Positions 44,765 through 53,348 of a stretch of DNA of 64,000 nucleotides are shown here, piece after piece; the stretch's first letter is position 1; every line of letters starts with the position of its first letter. The notes under the pieces are model-generated. The model was given only the letters and a program-made list of their open reading frames with translations. It searched no databases and was not told where the DNA came from. The position numbers and the translations under genes are program-made. Source of the DNA: Streptomyces aidingensis (GTDB lineage Bacteria > Actinomycetota > Actinomycetes > Streptomycetales > Streptomycetaceae); the NCBI RefSeq assembly GCF_900112355.1, contig NZ_FOLM01000004.1, positions 1-64,000 of the forward strand. The letters run 5' to 3'.

Positions 44765-45202
44765 TCAGTGCTCCGGGCGCCGGCCGTCGCTGTGGCGGTG
44801 GATATAGGCGCTGATCAGCTCCCGGCGCTCCTCCTCGGAGGCCCGCTCCAGCTCGATGGTGTCGCCGTCGACGGTCAGCGAGATCCGGTGCCGCGCCGCC
44901 TGTCGCCCCAGCCAGTCGCGCACCATCTCGACCAGGCCGACAAAGGCCCCGCCGCCCGCGCCCAGCGCCACCACCACGGCGCCCACGGTGACCGGATCAC
45001 CCGCCCCGGCCCCGTCCGGCAGCTCCCCGGCGGGCTCGGTCTCCACCGAGGCCACCTCCAGTTCCAGCAGCTCGGCACGCAGCCGGCCGGTGAGCCGCTC
45101 GGTCTCCCCGGCGTCGAGGCCGAGTGCCGGATCCGGGGCGACGGCCAGCCGCACGGTCATCGGCCCGGCCGCCGCAGCGGCGTTCGCCGGCTCTTCGCTC
45201 AT
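44765..45202 (-). CDS. EACC1-like protein (effector-associated constant component)
   Basis: This 145-aa protein fits the EACC1 family: ETERLTGRLRAELLELEVASVE, then a Gly/Ala hydrophobic helix (VTVGAVVVALGAGGGAFVGL), VRDWLGRQAARHRISLTVDG and a closing helix SEEERRELISAYI. EACC1 proteins accompany NTPase/protease/caspase-like effectors of actinobacterial conflict systems (Kaur and colleagues described the family; from memory). No effector or EAD-containing gene is adjacent in this window. The long open frame to 46453 is a shadow; ATG 45202 gives the whole domain. It is divergent from the GlxA regulator, with 150 bp between. Confidence 0.75.
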   Translation of the reverse strand: MSEEPANAAAAAGPMTVRLAVAPDPALGLDAGETERLTGRLRAELLELEVASVETEPAGELPDGAGAGDPVTVGAVVVALGAGGGAFVGLVEMVRDWLGRQAARHRISLTVDGDTIELERASEEERRELISAYIHRHSDGRRPEH

Positions 45203-45352
45203 GAGGCCCCCCACGGTGACGCAGCAGCCGAAGTAGCCACAGTATGGCGGCCGTTCGGCGCGGAGGAGCCGGTTCGGACCGGAATGGCCGGACTTCGACG
45301 CCGCGCGGGCCCGGCCGGATGGCCGGAAACACATGTATGTGAGAATCAGGCC

Positions 45353-46402
45353 ATGAGTGAGCATGGCGAACCGGGCCGGCGGCGCCGCCACCGGGTGGCG
45401 GTGCTGGTGCGGCACGGGCTGCTGCCGATCGAGCTGGGCATCGTGCACCGGATGTTCGGCCGGGCACGGGCCCAGCAGCCGGGCGGCGACGGCGGCGGCC
45501 ACGGCGGCGGGCCGGCCGGGGAGTATCTGTACGAGGTGGTGACCTGCGCGCTGCGGCCCGGCCCGGTGCGCACGGACGCCGACTTCACCATCGAGGTACG
45601 GCACGGAACCGAGGCGCTGGCCGAGGCGGACACCGTGGTCATTCCGGCCGCCCACGAGCCCGACCCGCCCATGACCAGCGGTGAACTGGGCCCGGAGCTG
45701 GCCGCGGCGCTGGCCCGGATCCGTCCGGGCGCCCGGATCGCCTCCATCTGCACCGGAGCCTTCGTGCTGGCCGCCGCGGGCCTGCTGGACGGCCGCCGGG
45801 CGACCACCCACTGGGCCGAGGCCGGCCGCTTCCGGTCGCTCTATCCCCGGGTCCGGCTCGATCCGGACGTCCTCTACACGGACGAGGACGGGGTGCTGAC
45901 CTCGGCCGGCGTGGCCTCCGGCATCGATCTGTGCCTGCACATGATCCGCGCCGACCACGGCTCGGCGGTGGCCGCGGCGGTGGCCCGCCGCACCGTGGTG
46001 CCCCCGCACCGGGAGGGCGGCCAGGCCCAGTTCATCCGCCACCCCGTGCCGCAGCCCCGGGCCGCCGGCACCGGGCGGGCCCGGGCCTGGGCGCTGGAGC
46101 GGCTGGAGCGTCCGCTCACCCTGCGCGAGCTGGCCGCCCGGGAGGCGATGAGCGTGCGCACCTTCACCCGCCGGTTCCGCGACGAGACCGGGCTGTCCCC
46201 GCTCCAGTGGCTGCTCCAGCAGCGGCTGGAGCGGGCCCGGCATCTGCTGGAGGAGAGCGATCTGCCGGTGGACCGGGTGGCGGAGCGGTCCGGTTTCGGC
46301 ACCGCGGCCTCGCTGCGCCAGCATCTGCATGCCGCGCTGGGCGTCTCGCCCTCCGCCTACCGGGCCACCTTCCGCGGCACGCGTGCCGACAGGCGAGGGT
46401 GA
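45353..46402 (+). CDS. GlxA-family transcriptional regulator (DJ-1/PfpI + AraC HTH)
   Basis: This 349-aa protein has an N-terminal DJ-1/PfpI-like domain (residues ~14-215; VAVLVRHGLLPIELGIVHRM, SICTGAFVLAAAGLLDGRRATTHW) with a conserved Cys context. The C-terminal AraC HTH pair is about 240-345 (LTLRELAAREAMSVRTFTRR and a second helix pair to HLHAALGVSPSAYRATF). A Gly/His-rich loop sits near residue 50. Such regulators respond to small nitrogenous metabolites; the ligand is unknown. It is divergent from the EACC1 gene. Confidence 0.9.
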   Translation: MSEHGEPGRRRRHRVAVLVRHGLLPIELGIVHRMFGRARAQQPGGDGGGHGGGPAGEYLYEVVTCALRPGPVRTDADFTIEVRHGTEALAEADTVVIPAAHEPDPPMTSGELGPELAAALARIRPGARIASICTGAFVLAAAGLLDGRRATTHWAEAGRFRSLYPRVRLDPDVLYTDEDGVLTSAGVASGIDLCLHMIRADHGSAVAAAVARRTVVPPHREGGQAQFIRHPVPQPRAAGTGRARAWALERLERPLTLRELAAREAMSVRTFTRRFRDETGLSPLQWLLQQRLERARHLLEESDLPVDRVAERSGFGTAASLRQHLHAALGVSPSAYRATFRGTRADRRG

Positions 46403-46491
46403 CCGGCCGGTGTCAGGCTGAAAGGGCAGGCCCGGCGTGGCGGGGAAGGCCACGGTGGAGTTGCGAGGAGGAAGGACCGAAGGGACGCGCC

Positions 46492-47325
46492 ATGCTCACC
46501 ACCGACTACGTTCCGGGGTCCGCCTGCTGGGTGGAGCTGGGCACGCCGGACGTCCGGGCAGCCGCGCAGTTCTACGGCGATCTGTTCGGCTGGGAGTTCC
46601 AGCCGCTGGGCCCGGAGGGAGGGGAGCATTCCCGGACCGCGGCCGGGAGGGGATACGGCCTGCTGACGCTGGACGGCCGGGTCGCCGCCGGTCTGGGCCC
46701 GCTGCCGGAGGCGCAGGCCCGCTCCGCGTGGCTGCTCTGCTTCAGCAGCCCGGATGCGGAGGCCACGGCCCGGGCGGTGGCGGCGGCCGGCGGCCGGGTG
46801 GCGCGGCAGCCCGTGGACGTCCCCGCGGACGGCCGGATGGCGTGGTGCACCGATCCGGCCGGGGCGCTGTTCGCGGTCTGGCAGCCGGCCGCCCGCAAGG
46901 GGCTGGAGGCGCTGGCCAAGGAGGGCTCGCTGTGCTGGACGGAGCTCTACACCACGGACGGCACCGGGGCGAAGAAGTTCTACCGGCATGTCTTCGGCTG
47001 GCGTGAGGAGGATGTCCGGCTCTCCGGCGCGGGCACCGGGAACTACACCGTGGTGGCCACGGCGGACGGCGGGCCGGAGCGCAGCCTGGGCGGGATCATG
47101 CAGTTGCCCGAGCGGCATCTGCGCAAGGACGGCGGGCCCTACTGGCAGCCGTATTTCGAGGTGCCGGACTGCGATGTGATCGCGGCGGCGGTGCTGGCCA
47201 GGGGCGGGCGGCTGCACATGGAGCCGACGAGCCACGAGGGCATCGGCAGGATCGCGCTGTGCACGGACCGGTTCGGCGCCAACTTCGCCGTGATCACCAG
47301 CGAGATCCCGCCGCCGCCCGTCTGA
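46492..47325 (+). CDS. Two-domain VOC (glyoxalase-fold) family protein
   Basis: This 277-aa protein contains two vicinal-oxygen-chelate modules: residues ~8-125 (SACWVELGTPDVRAAAQFYG) and ~138-270 (LCWTELYTTDGTGAKKFYRH, then YFEVPDCDVIAAAVLARGG, ending FGANFAVI). This tandem arrangement is common in Streptomyces drug-binding or lyase-like proteins of unknown substrate. The ATG at 46492 follows a GAAGGGA-rich region and begins at the domain. The upstream open frame lies inside the GlxA gene in another phase. Confidence 0.85.
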   Translation: MLTTDYVPGSACWVELGTPDVRAAAQFYGDLFGWEFQPLGPEGGEHSRTAAGRGYGLLTLDGRVAAGLGPLPEAQARSAWLLCFSSPDAEATARAVAAAGGRVARQPVDVPADGRMAWCTDPAGALFAVWQPAARKGLEALAKEGSLCWTELYTTDGTGAKKFYRHVFGWREEDVRLSGAGTGNYTVVATADGGPERSLGGIMQLPERHLRKDGGPYWQPYFEVPDCDVIAAAVLARGGRLHMEPTSHEGIGRIALCTDRFGANFAVITSEIPPPPV

Positions 47326-47343
47326 CTCCTGCGGTACTGCGGC

Positions 47344-47745
47344 TCAGGCCGGGGACTGGGACATGTCCATGTGCAGGACCTCCCAGACATGGCCGTCCGG
47401 GTCCTGGAAGCTTCCGCCGTACATCGGGCCGTCCTGGTGGACCGGCTTCCATTCCTTGCCGCCGGAGGCCAGTGCCCGGGCGAGCAGGTCGTCCACCTCC
47501 TCGCGGCTGTCGGCGGAGAGGGCGTTGAGCACCTCGGTGGTGCGGGTGGCGTCGCTGATCTCGCCGTTGATGAAGGTCTGGAAGAACTCCTCGGTCAGCA
47601 GCATCACAAAGATGTTGTCGTCGATCACCACACAGGTGGCCTTGTCGTCGGAGAACTGCGGATTGAAGGAGAAGCCGAGGCCCTTGTAGAAGGCGCCGGC
47701 CCGGTCCAGGTCCTTCACCGGCAGGTTGACGAAGATCATCCGCAT
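47344..47745 (-). CDS. Single-domain VOC family protein
   Basis: This 133-aa protein has one glyoxalase/bleomycin-resistance-type module: MIFVNLPVKDLDRAGAFYKG at the start, a central FVMLLTEEFFQTF, and SFQDPDGHVWEVLHMD at the end, with the Glu of the metal site. It resembles the YdeR/PhnB-like group. It is divergent from an HxlR regulator across an AT-rich 104-bp gap, which suggests the regulator controls it. AAGGAG lies upstream of the ATG at 47745. Confidence 0.88.
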   Translation of the reverse strand: MRMIFVNLPVKDLDRAGAFYKGLGFSFNPQFSDDKATCVVIDDNIFVMLLTEEFFQTFINGEISDATRTTEVLNALSADSREEVDDLLARALASGGKEWKPVHQDGPMYGGSFQDPDGHVWEVLHMDMSQSPA

Positions 47746-47779
47746 GACGGGCTCCTTGCTCGTTCGGTTGCTTGCAATC

Positions 47780-47812
47780 TAGCACTAGGTACTTTTAAAA
47801 AACAAGCACATG
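47780..47812. promoter_or_regulatory. AT-rich divergent promoter/operator between VOC and HxlR genes
   Basis: The stretch around TACTTTTAAAAAACAAG (about 47790-47806) is the most AT-rich of the region. It contains the symmetric TTTTAAAA core plus CTTG/CAAG arms at wider spacing. On the minus strand TTGTTT...TAGATT (18-bp spacing) could be the VOC promoter. HxlR proteins usually bind such AT-rich dyads between divergent genes; specific binding is inferred. Confidence 0.4.
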
Positions 47813-47849
47813 ATGCGATGTTCGCAGTGATGCTCGTAGGATGGTGGGC

Positions 47850-48536
47850 ATGGCGACCAATCGCAGCTACCAGGACGCGTGCGGAGCGGCGCACGCCCTG
47901 GACCTGGTGGGGGAGCGCTGGGCCCTGCTGGTGGTCCGGGAACTGCTCCTCGGGCCCAAGCGCTACAGCGATCTCAAGGAGGACCTGCCGGGCATCAGCA
48001 CCAATGTGCTGGCCACCCGGCTCTCCGAACTGGAACGGCACGGGGTGCTGCACAAGACCAGGCTGCCCCCGCCCTCCCGCGCCCAGGTCTACCGGCTCAC
48101 GCCCTGGGGGCTGGAGCTGGAGCCGGTGATCCGGCAGATCGGACGCTGGGGCGCCCGTTCCCCCTCCCACCGCCCGGACGCCCACCTCAGCGTTGCCACC
48201 TTCATCCTCTCGCTGCGCACCAACTTCGACGCGCGGCGGGCCGCGGGCGCCGATCTGCTGCTCGAACTGCGGCTGGGCGAGCACCGCTTCCGGGCCACGG
48301 TGGCGGACGGCGGATTCGAGGTGATACCGGGACCGGCCGAGGGCCCGCACGCGGTGCTGGACGGCACACCGAAGACGCTCGCCTCCCTGGTCTACGGCGG
48401 CCGGCCGCCGGCCGAGGCGGAGGCCGCCGGCGAACTGCGGCTGAGCGGTGACCGCGCCGCGGCCGAACGCTTCCTGAGCTGCTTCACCCTCCCCGCCCCC
48501 GCGGGCCCCGCGCCGGGCGCCGCACCGCCACCCTGA
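47850..48536 (+). CDS. HxlR-family regulator with SCP2-like C-terminal domain
   Basis: This 228-aa protein has an HxlR winged-helix domain (residues ~10-100: ALDLVGERWALLVVRELLLG, RYSDLKEDLPGISTNVLATR) and a C-terminal ~110-residue part (LRTNFDARRAAGADLLLELR; TVADGGFEVIPGP; LSGDRAAAERFL) resembling an SCP2 lipid-binding fold. This combination suggests a ligand-gated repressor. ATG 47850 is preferred over ATG 47841, which lies immediately after its only RBS-like GG. It likely controls the divergent VOC gene. Confidence 0.88.
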   Translation: MATNRSYQDACGAAHALDLVGERWALLVVRELLLGPKRYSDLKEDLPGISTNVLATRLSELERHGVLHKTRLPPPSRAQVYRLTPWGLELEPVIRQIGRWGARSPSHRPDAHLSVATFILSLRTNFDARRAAGADLLLELRLGEHRFRATVADGGFEVIPGPAEGPHAVLDGTPKTLASLVYGGRPPAEAEAAGELRLSGDRAAAERFLSCFTLPAPAGPAPGAAPPP

Positions 48537-48622
48537 GCCCGGCACCGGCGGCGGGCGGGCGACAGGCCCCAGCAGGGCCGACGCGGGTTCCGCTCCGTCC
48601 GCTTCTCGGACAAGATGAGGTA

Positions 48623-50314
48623 ATGCCTCAGGGACCTCACGCGCCCGCGGACACCCCGCGTGCCATCGCCGACGACCATGTCGAGACCGTCACCGAACTC
48701 AACCCGTTCGTCGCGGAGATGCTGGGCACCCGGCCCGGCAGCGATCTGCTTCCGGACTACTCGCCGGACGGCCAGCAGGCCCTGGCCGACGCGGCCCGCG
48801 CCACGCTGGCCCGGGTGCAGGCACTGGACTCCCGGCCCGCCCTCACCGACCACGGCCAGTGCCGGGCCGCCCGGCTGCTGCACGAGCGGCTGGGCGCCGA
48901 ACTGGACCGGCACACCGCCGGGGACGGCCTGCGCCAGGTGAACAATCTGATGTCCCCCCTCCAGCAGTTGCGCACCATGCTGCTGGCCATGCCGCGGAAC
49001 ACCGCCGACGACTGGGCGGTGGTGGCCCGCCGGCTGCGCCGGGTGCCCGAGGCGCTGCGCGGCTACCGCGCCGCCCTGGACGCCGGGCTGGCCCGCGGGC
49101 TGCGCGCCGCGCCCCGCCAGGCCGCGACCGTGGCCGGCCAGCTCACCGAGGTGCTGGACGGCCGCTGGTACCACCGGTTCACCGAGCCCGGCCCGGACGC
49201 GCTGCGCGCCGGGCTGGACGCCGCCGCGGACGAGGCCGCCGCCGGCCTGGCCGAACTGCGCGACTACATCGCGGGAACGTATCTGCCCGCGGTCGAGGGC
49301 ACCCCCGACGCGGTGGGCCGGGAACGCTATCTGCGCGGCGCCCGCCAGTGGACCGGCCTGGACCCGGACCCGGAGGACGCCTACGCCTACGGCTGGGAGG
49401 AATACCGGCGGCTGCACGCCGAGATGATCACCGTCGCCGACAAGGTCCTGCCCGGCGCCACCCCGCACGCCGCCATGGACCATCTCAACCGGCACGGCGA
49501 GGCGGTGGAGGGCGAGGAGAACATCCGCCGCTGGCTCCAGGACTTCATGGACCGGGCCATCGAGGAACTGGACGGCACCCACTTCGACATCGCCGGCCCG
49601 CTGCGTACCGTGGAATCGATGATCGCGCCGCCCGGCGCCGCCGCCGCGCCGCACTACACCCCGCCGTCCATGGACTTCTCCCGGCCCGGCCGCACCTGGC
49701 TGCCCACCCTGGGCGAGACCCGCTTCCCCACCTGGCCGCTGGTGTCCATCTGGTACCACGAGGGCGTGCCCGGCCATCATCTCCAGCTCGCCCAGTGGCG
49801 GTATGCCGCCGACCGGCTGTCCACGTACCAGATCAGCCTGGGCCAGGTCAGCGCGACCACCGAGGGCTGGGCGCTGTACGCCGAGCGGCTGGCCGACGAA
49901 CTCGGCCTGCTCACCGACCCCGCGCACCGGCTGGGCTATCTGGAGAACCAGATGCTGCGCGCCATCCGGGTGATCATCGACATCGGCATGCATCTGGAGC
50001 TGCGCATTCCGCAGGGCGAGGAGTTCCACCCGGGCGAGGTGTGGCACCCCGGGCGGGCCGAGAAGTTCCTCAACGCGCACAGCGGTATGTCCGAGGCGTT
50101 CAACCATTCCGAGATCGTCCGCTACCTGGGCGTGCCCGGGCAGGCGATCAGCTACAAGCTGGGCGAACGCGCCTGGCTGGCCGGCCGGGAAACGGCCCGC
50201 CGGACGGCGGCCGAGCGCGGCCGGGAGTTCGATCTGAAGGCATGGCACATGGCCGCGCTGTCCCTGGGCTCACTGGGCCTGGGCGATCTGGCCGGCGAAC
50301 TGGCGGAACTGTGA
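48623..50314 (+). CDS. DUF885 family metallopeptidase-like protein
   Basis: This 563-aa protein has a mainly helical fold. The signature is WYHEGVPGHHLQ (about residue 380, an HExxxxH-like zinc site) with GWALYAERLADELG (about 415) as the third-ligand Glu region, and ends in LSLGSLGLGDLAGEL. DUF885 proteins are distantly related to M3/M32 carboxypeptidase-type enzymes; activity is mostly untested. ATG at 48623 with ATGAGG upstream. It is followed 37 bp later by the TPR gene. Confidence 0.88.
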   Translation: MPQGPHAPADTPRAIADDHVETVTELNPFVAEMLGTRPGSDLLPDYSPDGQQALADAARATLARVQALDSRPALTDHGQCRAARLLHERLGAELDRHTAGDGLRQVNNLMSPLQQLRTMLLAMPRNTADDWAVVARRLRRVPEALRGYRAALDAGLARGLRAAPRQAATVAGQLTEVLDGRWYHRFTEPGPDALRAGLDAAADEAAAGLAELRDYIAGTYLPAVEGTPDAVGRERYLRGARQWTGLDPDPEDAYAYGWEEYRRLHAEMITVADKVLPGATPHAAMDHLNRHGEAVEGEENIRRWLQDFMDRAIEELDGTHFDIAGPLRTVESMIAPPGAAAAPHYTPPSMDFSRPGRTWLPTLGETRFPTWPLVSIWYHEGVPGHHLQLAQWRYAADRLSTYQISLGQVSATTEGWALYAERLADELGLLTDPAHRLGYLENQMLRAIRVIIDIGMHLELRIPQGEEFHPGEVWHPGRAEKFLNAHSGMSEAFNHSEIVRYLGVPGQAISYKLGERAWLAGRETARRTAAERGREFDLKAWHMAALSLGSLGLGDLAGELAEL

Positions 50315-50351
50315 GGGGCCCGGGCGGCCGGGCCGGCGAGCCGGCGGCGCC

Positions 50352-50903
50352 GTGACGGGGCGTCCGCACGGTCCTGAGGCCGCGGTGGTCTTCGACGAGC
50401 GGCTGCGCATGGTCCCGGCCGACGGGCCGGCCTACCGGCTGGCCGCCGCCCGGACCGGCCGGGCACTGGAGGAGGAACGCCGGCGCGGCGCGGTGACCGT
50501 ACGGTCGCTGCGCCGCGCCGGCACCTGCCGGCTGGTGCTGCGCGAGCTGACCGCCGCCCGGGAGCTGTTCTCCGAGGCGGCGGTGCTCGCCGCCCGCCTC
50601 GGCGATGTGCGGGGCGAGGCGGCGGCCCTGATCGGCCTGGGCGACGCCTACCGCTACGGCGAGGACCATCCGGAGGCCGAACCCTGCTACCGCAAGGCGC
50701 TGCGACTGGCCCATGAGAGCTGCCCGGAGCTGGTCGACTTCGCGCTCCAGCACCTCGCCCAGTTCCGGATGGACACCGGGGATCCGGACACCGCGGAGAA
50801 GCTGCTGATCGAGGCGCTGGAACTGCGGCAGGCCAAGGGCGATCCGGAGCTGATCGCCGCCACCGAACGCGCCCTGGAGCGATGCGAATCGCTGCGCGGC
50901 TGA
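50352..50903 (+). CDS. Tetratricopeptide repeat protein
   Basis: This 183-aa protein has about three TPRs: residues ~55-90 (LVLRELTAARELFSEAAVLA), ~90-130 (ALIGLGDAYRYGEDHPEAEP) and ~130-175 (QHLAQFRMDTGDPDTAEKLL). GTG start at 50352, 37 bp after the DUF885 gene, so they may be co-transcribed. TPR proteins are scaffolds; the partner is unknown. Confidence 0.8.
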   Translation: MTGRPHGPEAAVVFDERLRMVPADGPAYRLAAARTGRALEEERRRGAVTVRSLRRAGTCRLVLRELTAARELFSEAAVLAARLGDVRGEAAALIGLGDAYRYGEDHPEAEPCYRKALRLAHESCPELVDFALQHLAQFRMDTGDPDTAEKLLIEALELRQAKGDPELIAATERALERCESLRG

Positions 50904-51078
50904 CCGGCCGGCCGGCTGACCGGCCGGCCCGTGAGGACACCACCTCGGCGTGGCCGGCGGCGGAGCCGGCCTCCCGTCAAGGGGCGACGGGCCGCAGACG
51001 GACGCGGCCACATCTCATCTTTTGCGCGGTTCGGCAAAGAACCGCGGCCGGCCGGCGCCGGTGGGCGACAGTGTGCCC

Positions 51079-51321
51079 ATGAGCCTGATGACCGAGGGGA
51101 AGACCCCTGGGCCCGTGCGCTACTACCTGGCCTGCGACCGCGGCGGCTGCGGCGCCCGCATCATGTTCGATCTCGTCATCTCCGACCCGGGCCCGCCCCG
51201 GGAGGAGGACTTCTTCGGCTATCTGCTGCATCCGGCCGAAGAGGCGGCCCCGCACATATCGGGACTGGGGTGGACCTTTCTCCAGGGTGACGGCTACTGG
51301 TGTCCGGGCTGCTCCGGATGA
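51079..51321 (+). CDS. Small zinc-ribbon-like hypothetical protein
   Basis: This 80-aa protein has CDRGGC near residue 20 and CPGC near the end (YWCPGC), giving a C-x4-C...C-x2-C spacing compatible with one zinc site. The middle is acidic (DLVISDPG, then REEDFFGYLL). The ATG at 51079 is the first start before the cysteine part; an in-frame ATG at 51088 is also possible. No family recognised. It converges on fadD. Confidence 0.6.
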   Translation: MSLMTEGKTPGPVRYYLACDRGGCGARIMFDLVISDPGPPREEDFFGYLLHPAEEAAPHISGLGWTFLQGDGYWCPGCSG

Positions 51322-51337
51322 CGGTGCGGCGGCCCGG

Positions 51338-53281
51338 TCAGGAGCGGTAGATGTCCGCGATGGCGTCGGCGTACGCGGCCTCCACCGCCTTGCGCTTCAC
51401 CTTCAGCGAGGGCGTCAGCAGGCCGTTCTCCTCGGAGAACTCCCCGGGCACGATCCGGAAGGCGCGGACCGCCTCGGCGCGGGAGACCGCCTCGTTGGCG
51501 TAGTCCACGGCCCGCTGCACATCGGCGCGCATCTCCGCGTCCCGGCACAGCTCGGCGAGCGGGGTGTCCGCGGGGCGCCCGCGCACCGCCAGCCAGTGCG
51601 CCACGGCATCCGGATCCAGGGTGACCAGCGCGGCGATGAACGGCCGCCGGTCGCCGGTCACCAGGCACTGGCCGATCGGCGGGCGGCTGCGCATCCGGTC
51701 CTCCAGCACCGCCGGGGAGACATTCTTGCCGCCCGTGGTGACCAGCAGGTCCTTCTTCCGCCCGGTGATGGTGAGAAAGCCGTCCCCGTCCAGCGCGCCC
51801 AGATCGCCGGTGGCGAACCAGCCGTCCGGCTTGGCCCGGCCGGTCGCCTCCGGGTCCCGCCAGTAGGAGCCGAAGACGACCGGGCCCTTGAGCAGCACCT
51901 CGCCGTCGTCCGCGATCCGCACGGCGGTGCCCGGCACCGGGCGGCCGACCGTGCCGGGCCGCGGCTCCAGCGGCGGCACCAGGGTGGCGGCGGCGGTGGT
52001 CTCGGTGAGGCCGTAGCCCTCGTAGATCACCACCCCGCAGCCCAGGAAGAAGAGGTTGAGGCGGGCGTCCAGCGGTGAGCCGCCGCTGATGGCGTAGCGC
52101 AGCCTGCCGCCCAGCGCCTTGCGGATCCGGCGGTACACCAGCAGGTCGTACAGCCCGCGGGCGAGCCGCAGTCCGGGGCCGGGGGCCGGGCCGGTGCCGT
52201 AGTGGCCGGCCAGTTCGGCCTCGGCGTAGCGGACCGCGATCCGTTCGGCGCGGTCGAAGGACGAGCCCCGGCCCATCCGTTCGGCCATGGCCCGGCCGGT
52301 GTCGTGGATCTTCTCGAACAGATAGGGCACCCCGACCACGAAGGTGGGCCGGAAGGACTCCAGTTCCGGCCGCAGTTCGTCCGGTCTGATGCCGGGACAG
52401 TGCCCGACCGGTATCCGGGCCTTGAGGCAGGAGATCTGGATGGTGCGGCCCAGGATGTGGGCCAGCGGCAGGAACAGCAGGGTGGTGGCCTGCTTCCCGG
52501 TGATCTCGGTGAAGACCGGATGCAGCAGATCGATGGTGTTGACCGATTCGGCGTGCAGATTGGCATGGGTGAGCGCACAGCCCTTGGGCCGGCCGGTGGT
52601 GCCGGAGGTGTAGCAGATGGTGGCGGTCGCCTCCGGGGTGAGGGCGGAGCGGCGCCGCTCCACGGCGGCGTCCTCGACGGACCGGCCCAGGGCGGTCAGC
52701 TCGCCGATCGCCCCGTCGTCCAGCCGCCACACCATGAGCTCGCCGGCCTCCCCTTCGGTGCCGTGGGCCAGGGCCCGGGCCGCCCGCGCGACGACGGCGG
52801 CGTGCTCCGCGGTCTCCACCACCAGGAAGCGGGTGCCGGAGTCGCGCAGTATCCACTCCACCTGCCCGGCCGAGGAGGTGGCGTAGACGGGCACGGTCAT
52901 GCCGCCGGCCGCCCAGATGGCGAAGTCCAGCAGGGCCCACTCGTAGCGGGTGCGGGACATCACCGCGACCCGGCCGCCGGCCGGCAGCCCGGCCGCGATC
53001 AGGCCCTTGGCCACCGCGGTCACCTCGCGGGCGAAAGCGGCGGCGGAGACCGGGCGCCACCGCCCGGCGGCGTCCTTGCGGCGGTAGACCGTCTCGCCGG
53101 GCGCCTCGGCCGCGTTGTGGAACGGGATGTCGGCGATGCTGCCGGTGCGCAGCGGCTCGCCGAGCGCACCGGCGCGCACCTCGCGCACCTCGCCCCGCTC
53201 GCGGATCACCTCCAGCCGGACGCGGCCGGCCGGTTCCGGCAGCCGGTTTCGCGCTGTGCGCAGATCCTTGCGTACACCCAT
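51338..53281 (-). CDS. fadD: Long-chain fatty acid-CoA ligase (AMP-forming)
   Basis: This 647-aa acyl-CoA synthetase of the FACS15-like group has AMP motif ICYTSGTTGRPKG (about residue 215), A4/A5 region YEGYGLTETTAAAT (about 400), GWFATGDLGALDGDGFLTITG (about 480) and the catalytic Lys region LKVKRKAVE near the C-terminus. It activates fatty acids through acyl-AMP. It lies 67 bp downstream of the thiolase on the same strand, so the two form an operon feeding and finishing a beta-oxidation-like cycle. Confidence 0.92.
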   Translation of the reverse strand: MGVRKDLRTARNRLPEPAGRVRLEVIRERGEVREVRAGALGEPLRTGSIADIPFHNAAEAPGETVYRRKDAAGRWRPVSAAAFAREVTAVAKGLIAAGLPAGGRVAVMSRTRYEWALLDFAIWAAGGMTVPVYATSSAGQVEWILRDSGTRFLVVETAEHAAVVARAARALAHGTEGEAGELMVWRLDDGAIGELTALGRSVEDAAVERRRSALTPEATATICYTSGTTGRPKGCALTHANLHAESVNTIDLLHPVFTEITGKQATTLLFLPLAHILGRTIQISCLKARIPVGHCPGIRPDELRPELESFRPTFVVGVPYLFEKIHDTGRAMAERMGRGSSFDRAERIAVRYAEAELAGHYGTGPAPGPGLRLARGLYDLLVYRRIRKALGGRLRYAISGGSPLDARLNLFFLGCGVVIYEGYGLTETTAAATLVPPLEPRPGTVGRPVPGTAVRIADDGEVLLKGPVVFGSYWRDPEATGRAKPDGWFATGDLGALDGDGFLTITGRKKDLLVTTGGKNVSPAVLEDRMRSRPPIGQCLVTGDRRPFIAALVTLDPDAVAHWLAVRGRPADTPLAELCRDAEMRADVQRAVDYANEAVSRAEAVRAFRIVPGEFSEENGLLTPSLKVKRKAVEAAYADAIADIYRS

Positions 53282-53348
53282 GGTTTCGGCTCCTGAGGAG
53301 GGGGAGGGGCGGAGAGGGCGGGGCGGAGAGGGCCGGGGGCGCGGGCGG

